Positions 20,820 to 30,508 of a DNA stretch of 64,000 nucleotides are shown here, one piece after another. The stretch spans positions 124,001-188,000 of the forward strand of contig QNQO01009133.1 in NCBI GenBank assembly GCA_003290165.1. The letters run 5' to 3'. Source of the DNA: Berberis thunbergii (taxonomy: Eukaryota > Streptophyta > Magnoliopsida > Ranunculales > Berberidaceae). The notes beneath the pieces are model-generated. The model did not search any database, was not told the DNA's origin, and worked only from the letters and a program-made list of their open reading frames with translations. Within the stretch, counting starts at the first letter, position 1, and the number at the start of each line of letters is the position of its first letter. Position numbers and translations under genes: made by a program.

Positions 20820-21264
20820 ATTTGGGCGAAAGAAGAAGAGGGAATGGAAGCAGCCTCTTCATCTCCCTCTCCTCTCCCTCTGTCTGTCGCTCCCTCTCCT
20901 CTCCCTCTCCCCATTTTCGACAGGAGCAATCAGATTCGACCTCCCTCTCTTCTCTTCAAATCAAACTCTCTCTTCTCCCTCGACCCTTCCCTCGACTCCT
21001 TTCTCAACCTCTTCCACAAACCCTAGACCTAGCAAAGCTCCTTCGAAAGAGGAAGAAGAATGAAGGAAGAAGAAGAAGTGAAGATTGAGAAAAAGAGCAA
21101 AACAAGTTGATTTTTCTTCTTCTTCTTTCAGATCTTTTCAAAGCAAAACAGGTTGATCTTTTCAGATCTGTTCATCTTCTTCTTCTTTCTGATCCCCTCT
21201 TGTTTTTTCAGATCTCTTCTTCTTCTTCCATTTTTTTTCTTCTTTCGGCAGAGCAAAACAAGTT

Positions 21265-21295
<31 letters not shown>

Positions 21296-21425
21296 GATTT
21301 CGTGGGTATACGCAGAGAAGAAGAACTGAAGAAGAAAGGGGAAGAAGAACCAAAGAAAAAAGAAGAAGCAGATCAAGATGGCTCTCCCTTTTCCTACCTT
21401 CCTTCAAACCAAATCAAAGGTATGA
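20820..21425 (+). other. Leader-like region and possible first exon in the Pack-MULE arm
   Basis: CT-rich sequence with AAACCCTAG (telo-box, about 21018-21026) followed by GAAGAA-rich DNA resembles a plant 5' UTR. At 21378-21419 an ATG opens MALPFPTFLQTKSK and ends AAAG|GTATGA, a plausible first exon and donor. The mirror copy lies at 29648-29689. It could be the promoter and first exon of a captured gene; the source is not recognised. The 182-codon frame at 21107-21655 is low-complexity and not considered a gene. Confidence 0.35.
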
Positions 21426-22859
21426 TGTATCTCTTCTTCTTCTTTTTTGTTTCAGATCTCTTCTTCCTTTTTTTAGTGTTTTTTTCGGTAAAATTTAGCC
21501 ATCACGAGCCATGTTCTGTGGGTATACCGTATGCATGCTCTGTGGGTATAGCATATCTGATTTCTGATGTCGAAAATTCTTTATTTCAGATCTCTTTTTC
21601 TTCCTTTGTTTCTGGGTTTTTTTTATGTAATTTGAGTATGAGCTATGTTGCCTAACTTACATGCTTGACTCTGTTTTTTTTTAGATAATCTTCCCTTTTT
21701 TTTCTGTGGTTTTTTTTTTATGTAATTTGGGTGGTAGGCTCATATAAGGTGGTTTGGGAGTGATTTAGAAGTCTGGGTGTTGTTCATAATTGAGTTTTAC
21801 AACAGTTTTGAGGTCTGGGTATCTCTGATTTTGATAGAAAAGTGTGGGATTTAGGATCATTTTAGTGAAATTCAGGGAAAGTTGGGTTTTTTTTTTGTGA
21901 TGCAAATGAGATAGATCTGGGAGACATTTTTTGTGTGAATCTTACAAAGAGTTAGAAGATTCTTGTTGAATTTCCCCGGTTTTGGATTTTTACATTTTTT
22001 TTTTTTTTTTTTTGTGTTTTTTCATTATAAAGGGGTTAGTGGTGATTTGGTTTTTTATTCCCGTGATAAGTTTTAATGACAAGAAAGGCATTATTGAGGA
22101 AGTTCATCAGTTGAATGTTCAACTATACTTGTGAATGAATCAACTTTAATTCATTCAATTATATTTATTGTGTTTTGAGTTTCTTATTTAAGGTGAAGTG
22201 AAGGAGGGGTTCATCTTATTGTTCATGCATTTCGGGTCCGGCTAGATAGTTCCCTTTCCTTCATCGTATGATAGTTCGCACACTCACAGTGAGTAGTGAG
22301 AACAAAGTATGTTGTAGATCATAGAAGTGAGGAGTCCTTGGAAAATAGTGGTATGGGAAAGAAGAAGAGAAAGAAGAAGAATCATGTTTTCCTCCCAAAT
22401 TTGGTTTCTCTTTTTTCACCATTTTCCATGAGATACTCATTTATATAGAAGGCAGTATGAAGCAGATGTTCTAAAACATTCAATCAATTTTACATTCTTT
22501 CATTACATTCACTAGCATATCAACTAACAAACATAAGTCTGCTACCTTGACCAATTGTTGCAAGAATGACATATGAGAATAGCATTGACAAGATATATCT
22601 TTATCTGTTGAGTACTTGAAAACCAATCAAGCTTCTGCTACCATGAAAAATTTTAGGCCAAATGTGTTACACTTTACCTTTGTCATTTTTAAACAAAAGG
22701 AGATGTGAATTTAAAAAATCCATTCAAAATGTATGATAAATGAAAATTCTACTATTGCTTTTATTTTCAATCTCTTTATCTTTTGTATCCATTGGTACTC
22801 TTTTCCTCTCTCAGCCTCAGTTTATATTGGCTAGTAACTTTTCCCAAATTCCATTTCAG

Positions 22860-23277
22860 GTTATAAGTACTTGGGGTGTCCGGAACAATATTGACATTCT
22901 CTCATCATATACACGTCACGCGGAGGATGTTCGCCATGTAATTACTTATCCCAATTGCTTGCGTTTTTTCATGTTTAATATGATCTTTTATTTCAATGTA
23001 GGCTCGCGAATATCTTTCTAAATTGGGTGACCTCCATCAGACGCAGATTTTTGCAAAGATAGAAAACATCGAGGTTAGTTGCATGAAGTACCTTTTTGGA
23101 GATTTCTTTAGCTATCATATCAGGCTATGCTTTTTTAGTTTGAAGAGTATTTGGTTAGAAGGTTCTATTTAAACCCTCTTTCTGCAGGGTTTAACCCATT
23201 TTGATGAGATCCTACAAGAAGCAGATGGCATAATCTTTTCTCGTGGAAACCTTGGTGTGGATCTCCCTCCTGAGAAG
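22860..23277 (+). pseudogene. Cytosolic pyruvate kinase fragment, three exons (left arm)
   Basis: Exon a (22860-22937): VISTWGVRNNIDILSSYTRH then AEDVRH. Exon b (23002-23073): [19 protein letters not shown] then IENIE. Exon c (23188-23277): [20 protein letters not shown] then [10 protein letters not shown]. These are consecutive internal exons of the plant cytosolic enzyme (PEP + ADP to pyruvate + ATP). The IFAKIEN and ADGI..SRG.LG segments are the Mg2+/PEP-binding core of the (beta/alpha)8 barrel. All exon borders keep AG| and |GT and phase 0. One codon appears missing in exon a compared with the family (..DFLSLSY..). No start or end of the enzyme is present, so no catalysis is possible. Copied, apparently without change, in the other arm. 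Confidence 0.93.
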
Positions 23278-24026
23278 GTTAGGGTCTTATCTCTGAGCAT
23301 TTTCTTAAACTGTAACCTGTTGTGCATGACTAATGGCATCATAACTGTAGTACTACAACACATTTAAAAATTCAAGTATTTGAATATCATGTTTCTTTTC
23401 ATCACACTACACTTAAAAGTTTATCTATGGACCTTTTCCTCAAAATGATCTGATTTCATAGTAATTCACTTACATTTGTAGCTGCATTCCATCCTAGTCA
23501 AATTGCATGAGCTGATTTCCAACAGCTTCTTCAGCAAACCAAGTTTACCACTTTATTTTTGTACTGTACACCAAACTCACTGGCAGTGAGCTCATGGAGC
23601 AGTTGGAAAGTATCATATTTTCTAGATCTATGTACAAATAACAATTTTAACAGTATGATATTTTCTTGTTTGTAGGTTTGTGATTTGCACATCTTTTGTA
23701 GACATGGTTGGATACAATTATTAACGACATAGGTGTTTGTGAGTATGCTGCATTGCTAGGCTTATAGAAACATCTCATTATTGTTAGTTGATGAATGCTT
23801 TAAACTTCATTAAAAGTTTACATTTATAAATTTGTGATTCTAGACTTCATTAAAAGGTACATTCTTGATGCTCCAAACCACCGTGAGCACTACTGGTAGC
23901 ATATATTCATGCATTGTAGCTGTGTTTAAGCTGATAGTTGCCTCACTGAAGCCAAAAAAAATGCTTAGAGGAAGTAGTGCAGTTTTTTCTTGCTTATAGT
24001 GACAATATGCTAATAACTTTCTGCAG
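23278..24026. other. Non-coding: downstream of pyruvate kinase exons and arm/centre junction
   Basis: Probably the intron following exon c; it carries the inner end of the left arm at about 23791. No further pyruvate kinase exon was recognised before the unique centre begins. Confidence 0.5.
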
Positions 24027-24154
24027 GTTAAGGATTCTGGCTGCGGAATCAGTCCACAGGATATTCCACATCTTTTCACCAAGTTTGCTCAGTCACGGAG
24101 TGGATCAAATCAAAGCAATGATGGTGCAGGACTTGGACTGGCTCTTTGCAAAAG
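24027..24154 (+). pseudogene. Ethylene-receptor-type histidine kinase exon fragment
   Basis: Bounded by TTTCTGCAG| and AAAAG|GTATTAG. It reads [17 protein letters not shown], then [14 protein letters not shown] and [10 protein letters not shown]. These are the N/G1 (DSGCGI), F (LFTKF) and G2 (GAGLGLA) boxes of the HATPase domain as found in ETR1/ERS/EIN4-like ethylene receptors. In those receptors it binds ATP in the cytosolic kinase module. Only one exon was captured, so no function by itself. A hybrid cytokinin-receptor source is less likely because DIP.LFTKF is typical of ethylene receptors. Confidence 0.9.
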
Positions 24155-24300
24155 GTATTAGCAATTAGATATGACTGGTTTAGGATTCTGTTCATGGTCT
24201 TAATCTCAAGCTTGGTTTAGATATTATCTTATTTTTTCTTGGTTTTATCAAGCTTGCATTTTCTGTCACACCAATACGGCTTCCTTTTGTACTGTTTCAG

Positions 24301-24471
24301 ATATTGAAAACTGGTTTTTTTCATGCTGATCCTCATCCTGGAAACCTCGCTATTGACAAGGATGGTACCCTCATATACTATGACTTCGGTATGATGGGAG
24401 AGATCAAAACATTCACCAAGGAGAGATTGCTTGAACTGTTCTACGCTTTTTATGAAAAAGATGCAAAGAAG
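24301..24471 (+). pseudogene. ABC1/UbiB-type atypical kinase exon fragment
   Basis: Bounded by CTGTTTCAG| and AAGAAG|GTACTT, 57 codons in phase 0. It contains GFFHADPHPGNLAI and LIYYDFGMMGEI, then TKERLLELFYAFYEKDAKK. HADPHPGN and DFG are the hallmark catalytic-loop and metal-binding motifs of ABC1K/ADCK/UbiB proteins, which in plants are mostly plastid or mitochondrial. A single captured exon, 146 bp downstream of the histidine-kinase exon; its source gene is unrelated to the neighbour. Not functional alone. Confidence 0.93.
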
Positions 24472-26409
24472 GTACTTCCCCATTTTTAGCTCCATATCAT
24501 CTTCATGCACAATCAGTGGTTGTTGTAAATCCAACTCTGACTTGTATACCAGTGTATGTATGGTGATAAGTTACCTAACCTACTTAGGATAAGTTCTGCA
24601 ATGTTCTAAAACTATTTTACACATTTGACAACTGATTCAACTTTTACATCTTGTTTGAGATTCATAGTCGTGTGGCAGGTTTAAGTTGATGCATGAGGTA
24701 CCAATATTTTGACTTCTAGTAAGTGAAACAAGAATAATTTAGTTGTTGGATAATAAGGAATTATAGGCCACTGCCTTGGAAATGAAATTTTTTCATTTCA
24801 TTTGAATATTTTTCATTTGTTAAAGTTCCCTTGTGTTCAGTGATTTTTTTGTTGTATGGTAGAAAATGTTGAGCCGCACAAATGAGAGTCAGATTTGATT
24901 TTCCATTCACTGTCAGATCATATCAAAACTGCCAAACAAGTTCCATTCTATAGAAGTGTATTAGTTGTTGCTATCCATTATATTGTTGCTATGAATTGAA
25001 TCAGGAAACCTGTTAAGTGTATTAGTTGTTCATTTCTATGAATTGTTGCTATGAATTGAATCAGGAAACTGATAAGGTCTGACCTATATTTATCTTCTTA
25101 TCAGCAGATTGTAAGCAATGGAAGCAATTCACTCAAGCAAGATGAAGAGGACATACTAAAGAACTGCTGAATTGAAGACTGTATTGCATTGACAGATAAC
25201 CAAGATTGATGTGAAGCAAAGAAATATTTTATTTGATAGAAAAGAACTGTAACACAATGTATTGTAACAAGCCAATTCGAGAAGGCTATTCTCCTAATAG
25301 AGCACTTCAAGAGGCTCTTGTTCTAAGAAGGAACTTGATATATTGTTTACTTCTCTTTCATTTCTATCAATTCAATCCAGTTTTCTTTGTTTTTGTCTGG
25401 CCAATTCGTCACCTCTGAATATATTGTTTCTGGCCAGCAGGAAAGTGAGAAGATATTCCAATACCCACACACACTAACAAGTGCTCTATTTCTACAAACG
25501 AGGAGCTCTCACCATCCATTTATGCGGCAATGGAAGGGTTGGAGAATTAGACCCAATTAGATGTGTCACACTCTGCTTTTTTGAATTCATTTATAGTTGG
25601 GAAGAGAAATTGGTAAAATCTTTCTTCAATTAGGTACTTGGATATAGAACAATTATAGTGGATTTCATGAACTTCCCAAAATAACTTTCTACATCTAGCT
25701 TGTTTATTTGGTGTTATATAAGTTTGCTTTTGGAAGCTGCATTGCCGGTGATGGGATCTGGAAGGATGAAAGCATGTAAAACTAACAAACATGCAGTTCA
25801 GGCTTAGATGTTTAGTGCAAATAACAGAAAGGAAAGAGAGAACTATCCTGACCCACACAGATGATATAAATTTTGAGAATGTTAATAGAACACTAATCAA
25901 AAGGTGCGTTAACCAGAAACAATATACTGGACCAATTCGTTAGCACTTCCATCAATATCTGAACCTAACAGTTTGGATGCCATGTATGGCAGACCGATAA
26001 CTAAGATATAGGACCTAGTAGTACCTAACACCTAACAGATATAGCTAACTCACAGAGCACCTAACAGATACACATTCAACTGATAAAACAACTGATATAA
26101 AAACGACCTCAATATCTGAACATTTCAACTGAATTTACACATTATCAAACAATGCGACAAATACACATTCAAAGATAAAAACGACTGACATTGCAAACTG
26201 AATTTACATCAACTGAATTTACACATTGCAAACTGAATTTACATCAACTAAAGATAAAAAAGCTTGAATATCTGAACATCAACTGAAGATAAAAACTGAA
26301 TATACATCAACTGCAAAATATGCAAGTGCATAACCTCCCAGCATTGCTCCCATCCTTCTTCCTGCTCTGACCCATGCACTGATAGAAACCAAGAGAAACA
26401 TGCCCATAT
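24472..26409. other. Pack-MULE centre, unassigned
   Basis: No named exon here. Candidates that may be further captured exons: an acceptor at about 25109 followed by IVSNGSNSLKQDEEDILKNC and a stop, and 25256-25330 reading CNKPIREGYSPNRALQEALV. A local repeat GTGTATTAGTTGTT..CTATGAATTGTTGCTATGAATTG occurs twice near 24957-25070. 26080-26320 contains many short degenerate repeats around AACTGAATTTACATCAACT. Confidence 0.35.
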
Positions 26410-27163
26410 CTCCCAGCAGAAATTGGCATTAGACATAGTCCGCGACTTCTAAGGTCTTGTATCAGGCCTTCATCGTCCTTCGCTTTATCGGAACTCTGAA
26501 TCATTTTACATATAATTGAACAATGTGAAAAACTTATAAAGTTGAAAGTTGAAACAATTTTGCAGTAAGTACTCCATGGACTAGAACCAACTTGGTGAAG
26601 AAGAGGATGATATATGTACCTGTTGATGCTGTATAGGAGCTTCATTTTTCATATATGGGGTACTTAAGACCTGATCATTTATGAAAGTAATAGTTAGTTT
26701 TGACAAAGGTAATTTGGATTACAAAATCTATATTAGGTAATTGCTGCCTTGATGCAATGACCCTTGAACGATAATCCTCATTATCTTACGTGTTGAATTT
26801 GTTAGAAGTTGTGGAAATTTATGATACTGGTCTACATGAATATATTGTTCATGAAATCAGTGTCAGTGACTTCTTTCCAACATAATTATTTTGATACAAA
26901 GTAAGAAAAGCACTTACATGAACTTGATCATGAAGAAACTTGATACACTCAATAGCTTCATGGAGTACTGATGCTGTATCTGTCTGTAGAAACAATAATC
27001 CAAATAAATCCAGTGAATAAGTATAATTGTCATCTGTGAATTAATATCTACCAGAAGTTTTTTTTTTGTGAAGGCAAATTCTATTTCAGATATTCACCTT
27101 TCCGAAAGGCGAAACCAGTTGCTGGAGTGCAGTGATTCGGTCCCCTAACTTCTCTTTCCGAAC
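26410..27163 (-). pseudogene. bHLH transcription factor fragment, four exons
   Basis: On the minus strand: exon a 27098-27163 VRKEKLGDRITALQQLVSP then FGK; exon b 26918-26983 TDTASVLHEAIECIKFLHD then QVH; exon c 26620-26670 VLSTPYMKNEAPIQHQQ; exon d about 26410-26495 SSDKAKDDEGLIQDLRSRG then LCLMPIS. The borders are consensus AG|..|GT. Exons a and b are helix 1-loop-helix 2 of the bHLH group that carries VSPFGKTDTASVLHEAI, a DNA-binding and dimerisation module; exon d holds the conserved DLRSRGLCL tail. The basic region is mostly missing at the 5' side, and after MPIS the sequence departs from the family. It lies in opposite orientation to the other central fragments, so it was probably a separate capture. 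Confidence 0.92.
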
Positions 27164-27198
27164 CTACAAACAAAAAGGTATATGTTCTCACCATTTCT

Positions 27199-27275
27199 AT
27201 ACAAACAAGAAAATATCATACTGTTAAAATTGTTATTTGTACATAGATCTAGAAAATATGATACTTTCCAACTGC
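27199..27275. repeat. Duplication of arm sequence next to the inner arm boundary
   Basis: About 75 bp (CAAACAAGAAAATATCATACTG to CTTTCCAACTGCTC) also occur at about 27396-27471 inside the right arm. The right arm therefore ends at a short direct duplication of itself, which may mark the site of the rearrangement that created the inverted arm. Confidence 0.8.
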
Positions 27276-29771
27276 TCAACTAACAATAATGAGATGTTTC
27301 TATAAGCCTAGCAATGCAGCATACTCACAAACACCTATGTCGTTAATAATTGTATCCAACCATGTCTACAAAAGATGTGCAAATCACAAACCTACAAACA
27401 AGAAAATATCATACTGTTAAAATTGTTATTTGTACATAGATCTAGAAAATATGATACTTTCCAACTGCTCCATGAGCTCACTGCCAGTGAGTTTGGTGTA
27501 CAGTACAAAAATAAAGTGGTAAACTTGGTTTGCTGAAGAAGCTGTTGGAAATCAGCTCATGCAATTTGACTAGGATGGAATGCAGCTACAAATGTAAGTG
27601 AATTACTATGAAATCAGATCATTTTGAGGAAAAGGTCCATAGATAAACTTTTAAGTGTAGTGTGATGAAAAGAAACATGATATTCAAATACTTGAATTTT
27701 TAAATGTGTTGTAGTACTACAGTTATGATGCCATTAGTCATGCACAACAGGTTACAGTTTAAGAAAATGCTCAGAGATAAGACCCTAACCTTCTCAGGAG
27801 GGAGATCCACACCAAGGTTTCCACGAGAAAAGATTATGCCATCTGCTTCTTGTAGGATCTCATCAAAATGGGTTAAACCCTGCAGAAAGAGGGTTTAAAT
27901 AGAACCTTCTAACCAAATACTCTTCAAACTAAAAAAGCATAGCCTGATATGATAGCTAAAGAAATCTCCAAAAAGGTACTTCATGCAACTAACCTCGATG
28001 TTTTCTATCTTTGCAAAAATCTGCGTCTGATGGAGGTCACCCAATTTAGAAAGATATTCGCGAGCCTACATTGAAATAAAAGATCATATTAAACATGAAA
28101 AAACGCAAGCAATTGGGATAAGTAATTACATGGCGAACATCCTCCGCGTGACGTGTATATGATGAGAGAATGTCAATATTGTTCCGGACACCCCAAGTAC
28201 TTATAACCTGAAATGGAATTTGGGAAAAGTTACTAGCCAATATAAACTGAGGCTGAGAGAGGAAAAGAGTACCAATGGATACAAAAGATAAAGAGATTGA
28301 AAATAAAAGCAATAGTAGAATTTTCATTTATCATACATTTTGAATGGATTTTTTAAATTCACATCTCCTTTTGTTTAAAAATGACAAAGGTAAAGTGTAA
28401 CACATTTGGCCTAAAATTTTTCATGGTAGCAGAAGCTTGATTGGTTTTCAAGTACTCAACAGATAAAGATATATCTTGTCAATGCTATTCTCATATGTCA
28501 TTCTTGCAACAATTGGTCAAGGTAGCAGACTTATGTTTGTTAGTTGATATGCTAGTGAATGTAATGAAAGAATGTAAAATTGATTGAATGTTTTAGAACA
28601 TCTGCTTCATACTGCCTTCTATATAAATGAGTATCTCATGGAAAATGGTGAAAAAAGAGAAACCAAATTTGGGAGGAAAACATGATTCTTCTTCTTTCTC
28701 TTCTTCTTTCCCATACCACTATTTTCCAAGGACTCCTCACTTCTATGATCTACAACATACTTTGTTCTCACTACTCACTGTGAGTGTGCGAACTATCATA
28801 CGATGAAGGAAAGGGAACTATCTAGCCGGACCCGAAATGCATGAACAATAAGATGAACCCCTCCTTCACTTCACCTTAAATAAGAAACTCAAAACACAAT
28901 AAATATAATTGAATGAATTAAAGTTGATTCATTCACAAGTATAGTTGAACATTCAACTGATGAACTTCCTCAATAATGCCTTTCTTGTCATTAAAACTTA
29001 TCACGGGAATAAAAAACCAAATCACCACTAACCCCTTTATAATGAAAAAACACAAAAAAAAAAAAAAAAAATGTAAAAATCCAAAACCGGGGAAATTCAA
29101 CAAGAATCTTCTAACTCTTTGTAAGATTCACACAAAAAATGTCTCCCAGATCTATCTCATTTGCATCACAAAAAAAAAACCCAACTTTCCCTGAATTTCA
29201 CTAAAATGATCCTAAATCCCACACTTTTCTATCAAAATCAGAGATACCCAGACCTCAAAACTGTTGTAAAACTCAATTATGAACAACACCCAGACTTCTA
29301 AATCACTCCCAAACCACCTTATATGAGCCTACCACCCAAATTACATAAAAAAAAAACCACAGAAAAAAAAGGGAAGATTATCTAAAAAAAAAACAGAGTC
29401 AAGCATGTAAGTTAGGCAACATAGCTCATACTCAAATTACATAAAAAAAACCCAGAAACAAAGGAAGAAAAAGAGATCTGAAATAAAGAATTTTCGACAT
29501 CAGAAATCAGATATGCTATACCCACAGAGCATGCATACGGTATACCCACAGAACATGGCTCGTGATGGCTAAATTTTACCGAAAAAAACACTAAAAAAAG
29601 GAAGAAGAGATCTGAAACAAAAAAGAAGAAGAAGAGATACATCATACCTTTGATTTGGTTTGAAGGAAGGTAGGAAAAGGGAGAGCCATCTTGATCTGCT
29701 TCTTCTTTTTTCTTTGGTTCTTCTTCCCCTTTCTTCTTCAGTTCTTCTTCTCTGCGTATACCCACGAAATC

Positions 29772-29802
<31 letters not shown>

Positions 29803-30365
29803 AACTTGTTTTGCTCTGCCGAAAGAAGAAAAAAAATGGAAGAAGAAGAAGAGATCTGAAAAAACAAGAGGGGATCAGAAAGAAGAAGAAGATGAACAGA
29901 TCTGAAAAGATCAACCTGTTTTGCTTTGAAAAGATCTGAAAGAAGAAGAAGAAAAATCAACTTGTTTTGCTCTTTTTCTCAATCTTCACTTCTTCTTCTT
30001 CCTTCATTCTTCTTCCTCTTTCGAAGGAGCTTTGCTAGGTCTAGGGTTTGTGGAAGAGGTTGAGAAAGGAGTCGAGGGAAGGGTCGAGGGAGAAGAGAGA
30101 GTTTGATTTGAAGAGAAGAGAGGGAGGTCGAATCTGATTGCTCCTGTCGAAAATGGGGAGAGGGAGAGGAGAGGGAGCGACAGACAGAGGGAGAGGAGAG
30201 GGAGATGAAGAGGCTGCTTCCATTCCCTCTTCTTCTTTCGCCCAAATTTTTCATTTCCCTCGCGAACTTTTTTTTTTTTTTTTTTTCACCACGTCAGCCC
30301 GCTCGCGTGCGTTGCACTTCCCTCGCCCAAAACCTCGCCCAAATCCTCGACATATAGAATTACTC
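27276..30365 (-). repeat. Right inverted arm of the Pack-MULE
   Basis: Mirror of 20710-23791. Outer differences: an extra 12 bp next to the ATTTGGGCGAGG motif and a shorter T-run at 30270-30287. Otherwise no difference was noticed by eye across the long shared frames. Confidence 0.92.
27790..28207 (-). pseudogene. Cytosolic pyruvate kinase fragment, three exons (right arm)
   Basis: Exons at 28130-28207, 27994-28065 and 27790-27879 are the exact mirror of the left-arm exons with the same residues and splice borders. The two copies face each other across 4.5 kb, so a transcript through both would base-pair over these exons. Confidence 0.92.
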
Positions 30366-30374
30366 TATGAGAAA

Positions 30375-30461
30375 TTAGGAAAGCTACTGTTGGACTTCTT
30401 GAATAAATATTTTCCATTGGGTTAATGAAAATACAGAAAAATAATTACCCTAAATCTTTCA
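30375..30461 (+). repeat. Copia-1 5' LTR, right part
   Basis: Continues the LTR interrupted at 20709 after the duplicated TATGAGAAA. It ends CTAAATCTTTCA, directly before the primer-binding site, and matches 34131-34219 of the 3' LTR. Confidence 0.9.
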
Positions 30462-30473
30462 TGGTATCAGAGC
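30462..30473 (+). promoter_or_regulatory. Copia-1 primer-binding site
   Basis: TGGTATCAGAGC directly follows the 5' LTR. It is complementary to the 3' end of initiator Met-tRNA, the usual minus-strand primer of plant copia elements. Confidence 0.9.
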
Positions 30474-30508
30474 AAAATTGCTTCTTCAAATTTTTTTTTT
30501 CCTAAACC

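Larger units (their letters stand above)
20710..23791 (+). repeat. Left inverted arm of the Pack-MULE
   Basis: Pairs with 27276-30365. For nearly all positions the mirror coordinate is 51067 minus the position; near the outer end the offset becomes 51075 because the right arm has an extra GGTTTTGGGCGA-like 12-bp segment and a slightly shorter A-run. Long frames in the arms translate identically, so divergence over 3 kb is minimal. The arm holds a CT/GA-rich leader with a poly(A) of about 19, AT-rich intron-like DNA, and three pyruvate kinase exons. Confidence 0.92.
20710..30365. mobile_element. Pack-MULE with 3.1-kb inverted arms carrying exons of four host genes
   Basis: The element runs from GAGTAATTCTATATGTCGAGG at 20710 to its exact reverse complement ending at 30365, flanked by the 9-bp duplication TATGAGAAA (20701-20709, 30366-30374). 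The arms (20710-23791 and 27276-30365) are near-identical inverted repeats; the 3.5-kb centre is unique. Captured pieces: pyruvate kinase (one copy in each arm), ethylene-receptor kinase and ABC1 kinase (centre, plus), bHLH (centre, minus). Introns remain between captured exons, so capture was from genomic DNA. No transposase domain was found, so it is non-autonomous. The end sequence is shared with MITEs A1-A5. It sits inside the 5' LTR of copia-1. Known family behaviour: Pack-MULEs acquire host gene fragments; the arm length here is unusual. Confidence 0.92.

Noticed and set aside
21107..21655. A 182-codon open frame in the left Pack-MULE arm (mirror at 29412-29960)
   Set aside because: It translates CT/GA and T-rich runs into Phe, Leu, Ser, Lys and Glu strings, crosses a probable exon-intron border, and has no recognisable domain.
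24027..24471. A single fused kinase gene from the histidine-kinase and ABC1-kinase exons
   Set aside because: They belong to unrelated families, and the phases do not make a sensible joined domain; two separate captured exons is simpler.
20710..30365. The large inverted repeat as an assembly artefact
   Set aside because: Not excluded, but an exact 9-bp duplication, a unique centre, and small arm differences argue for a real element.
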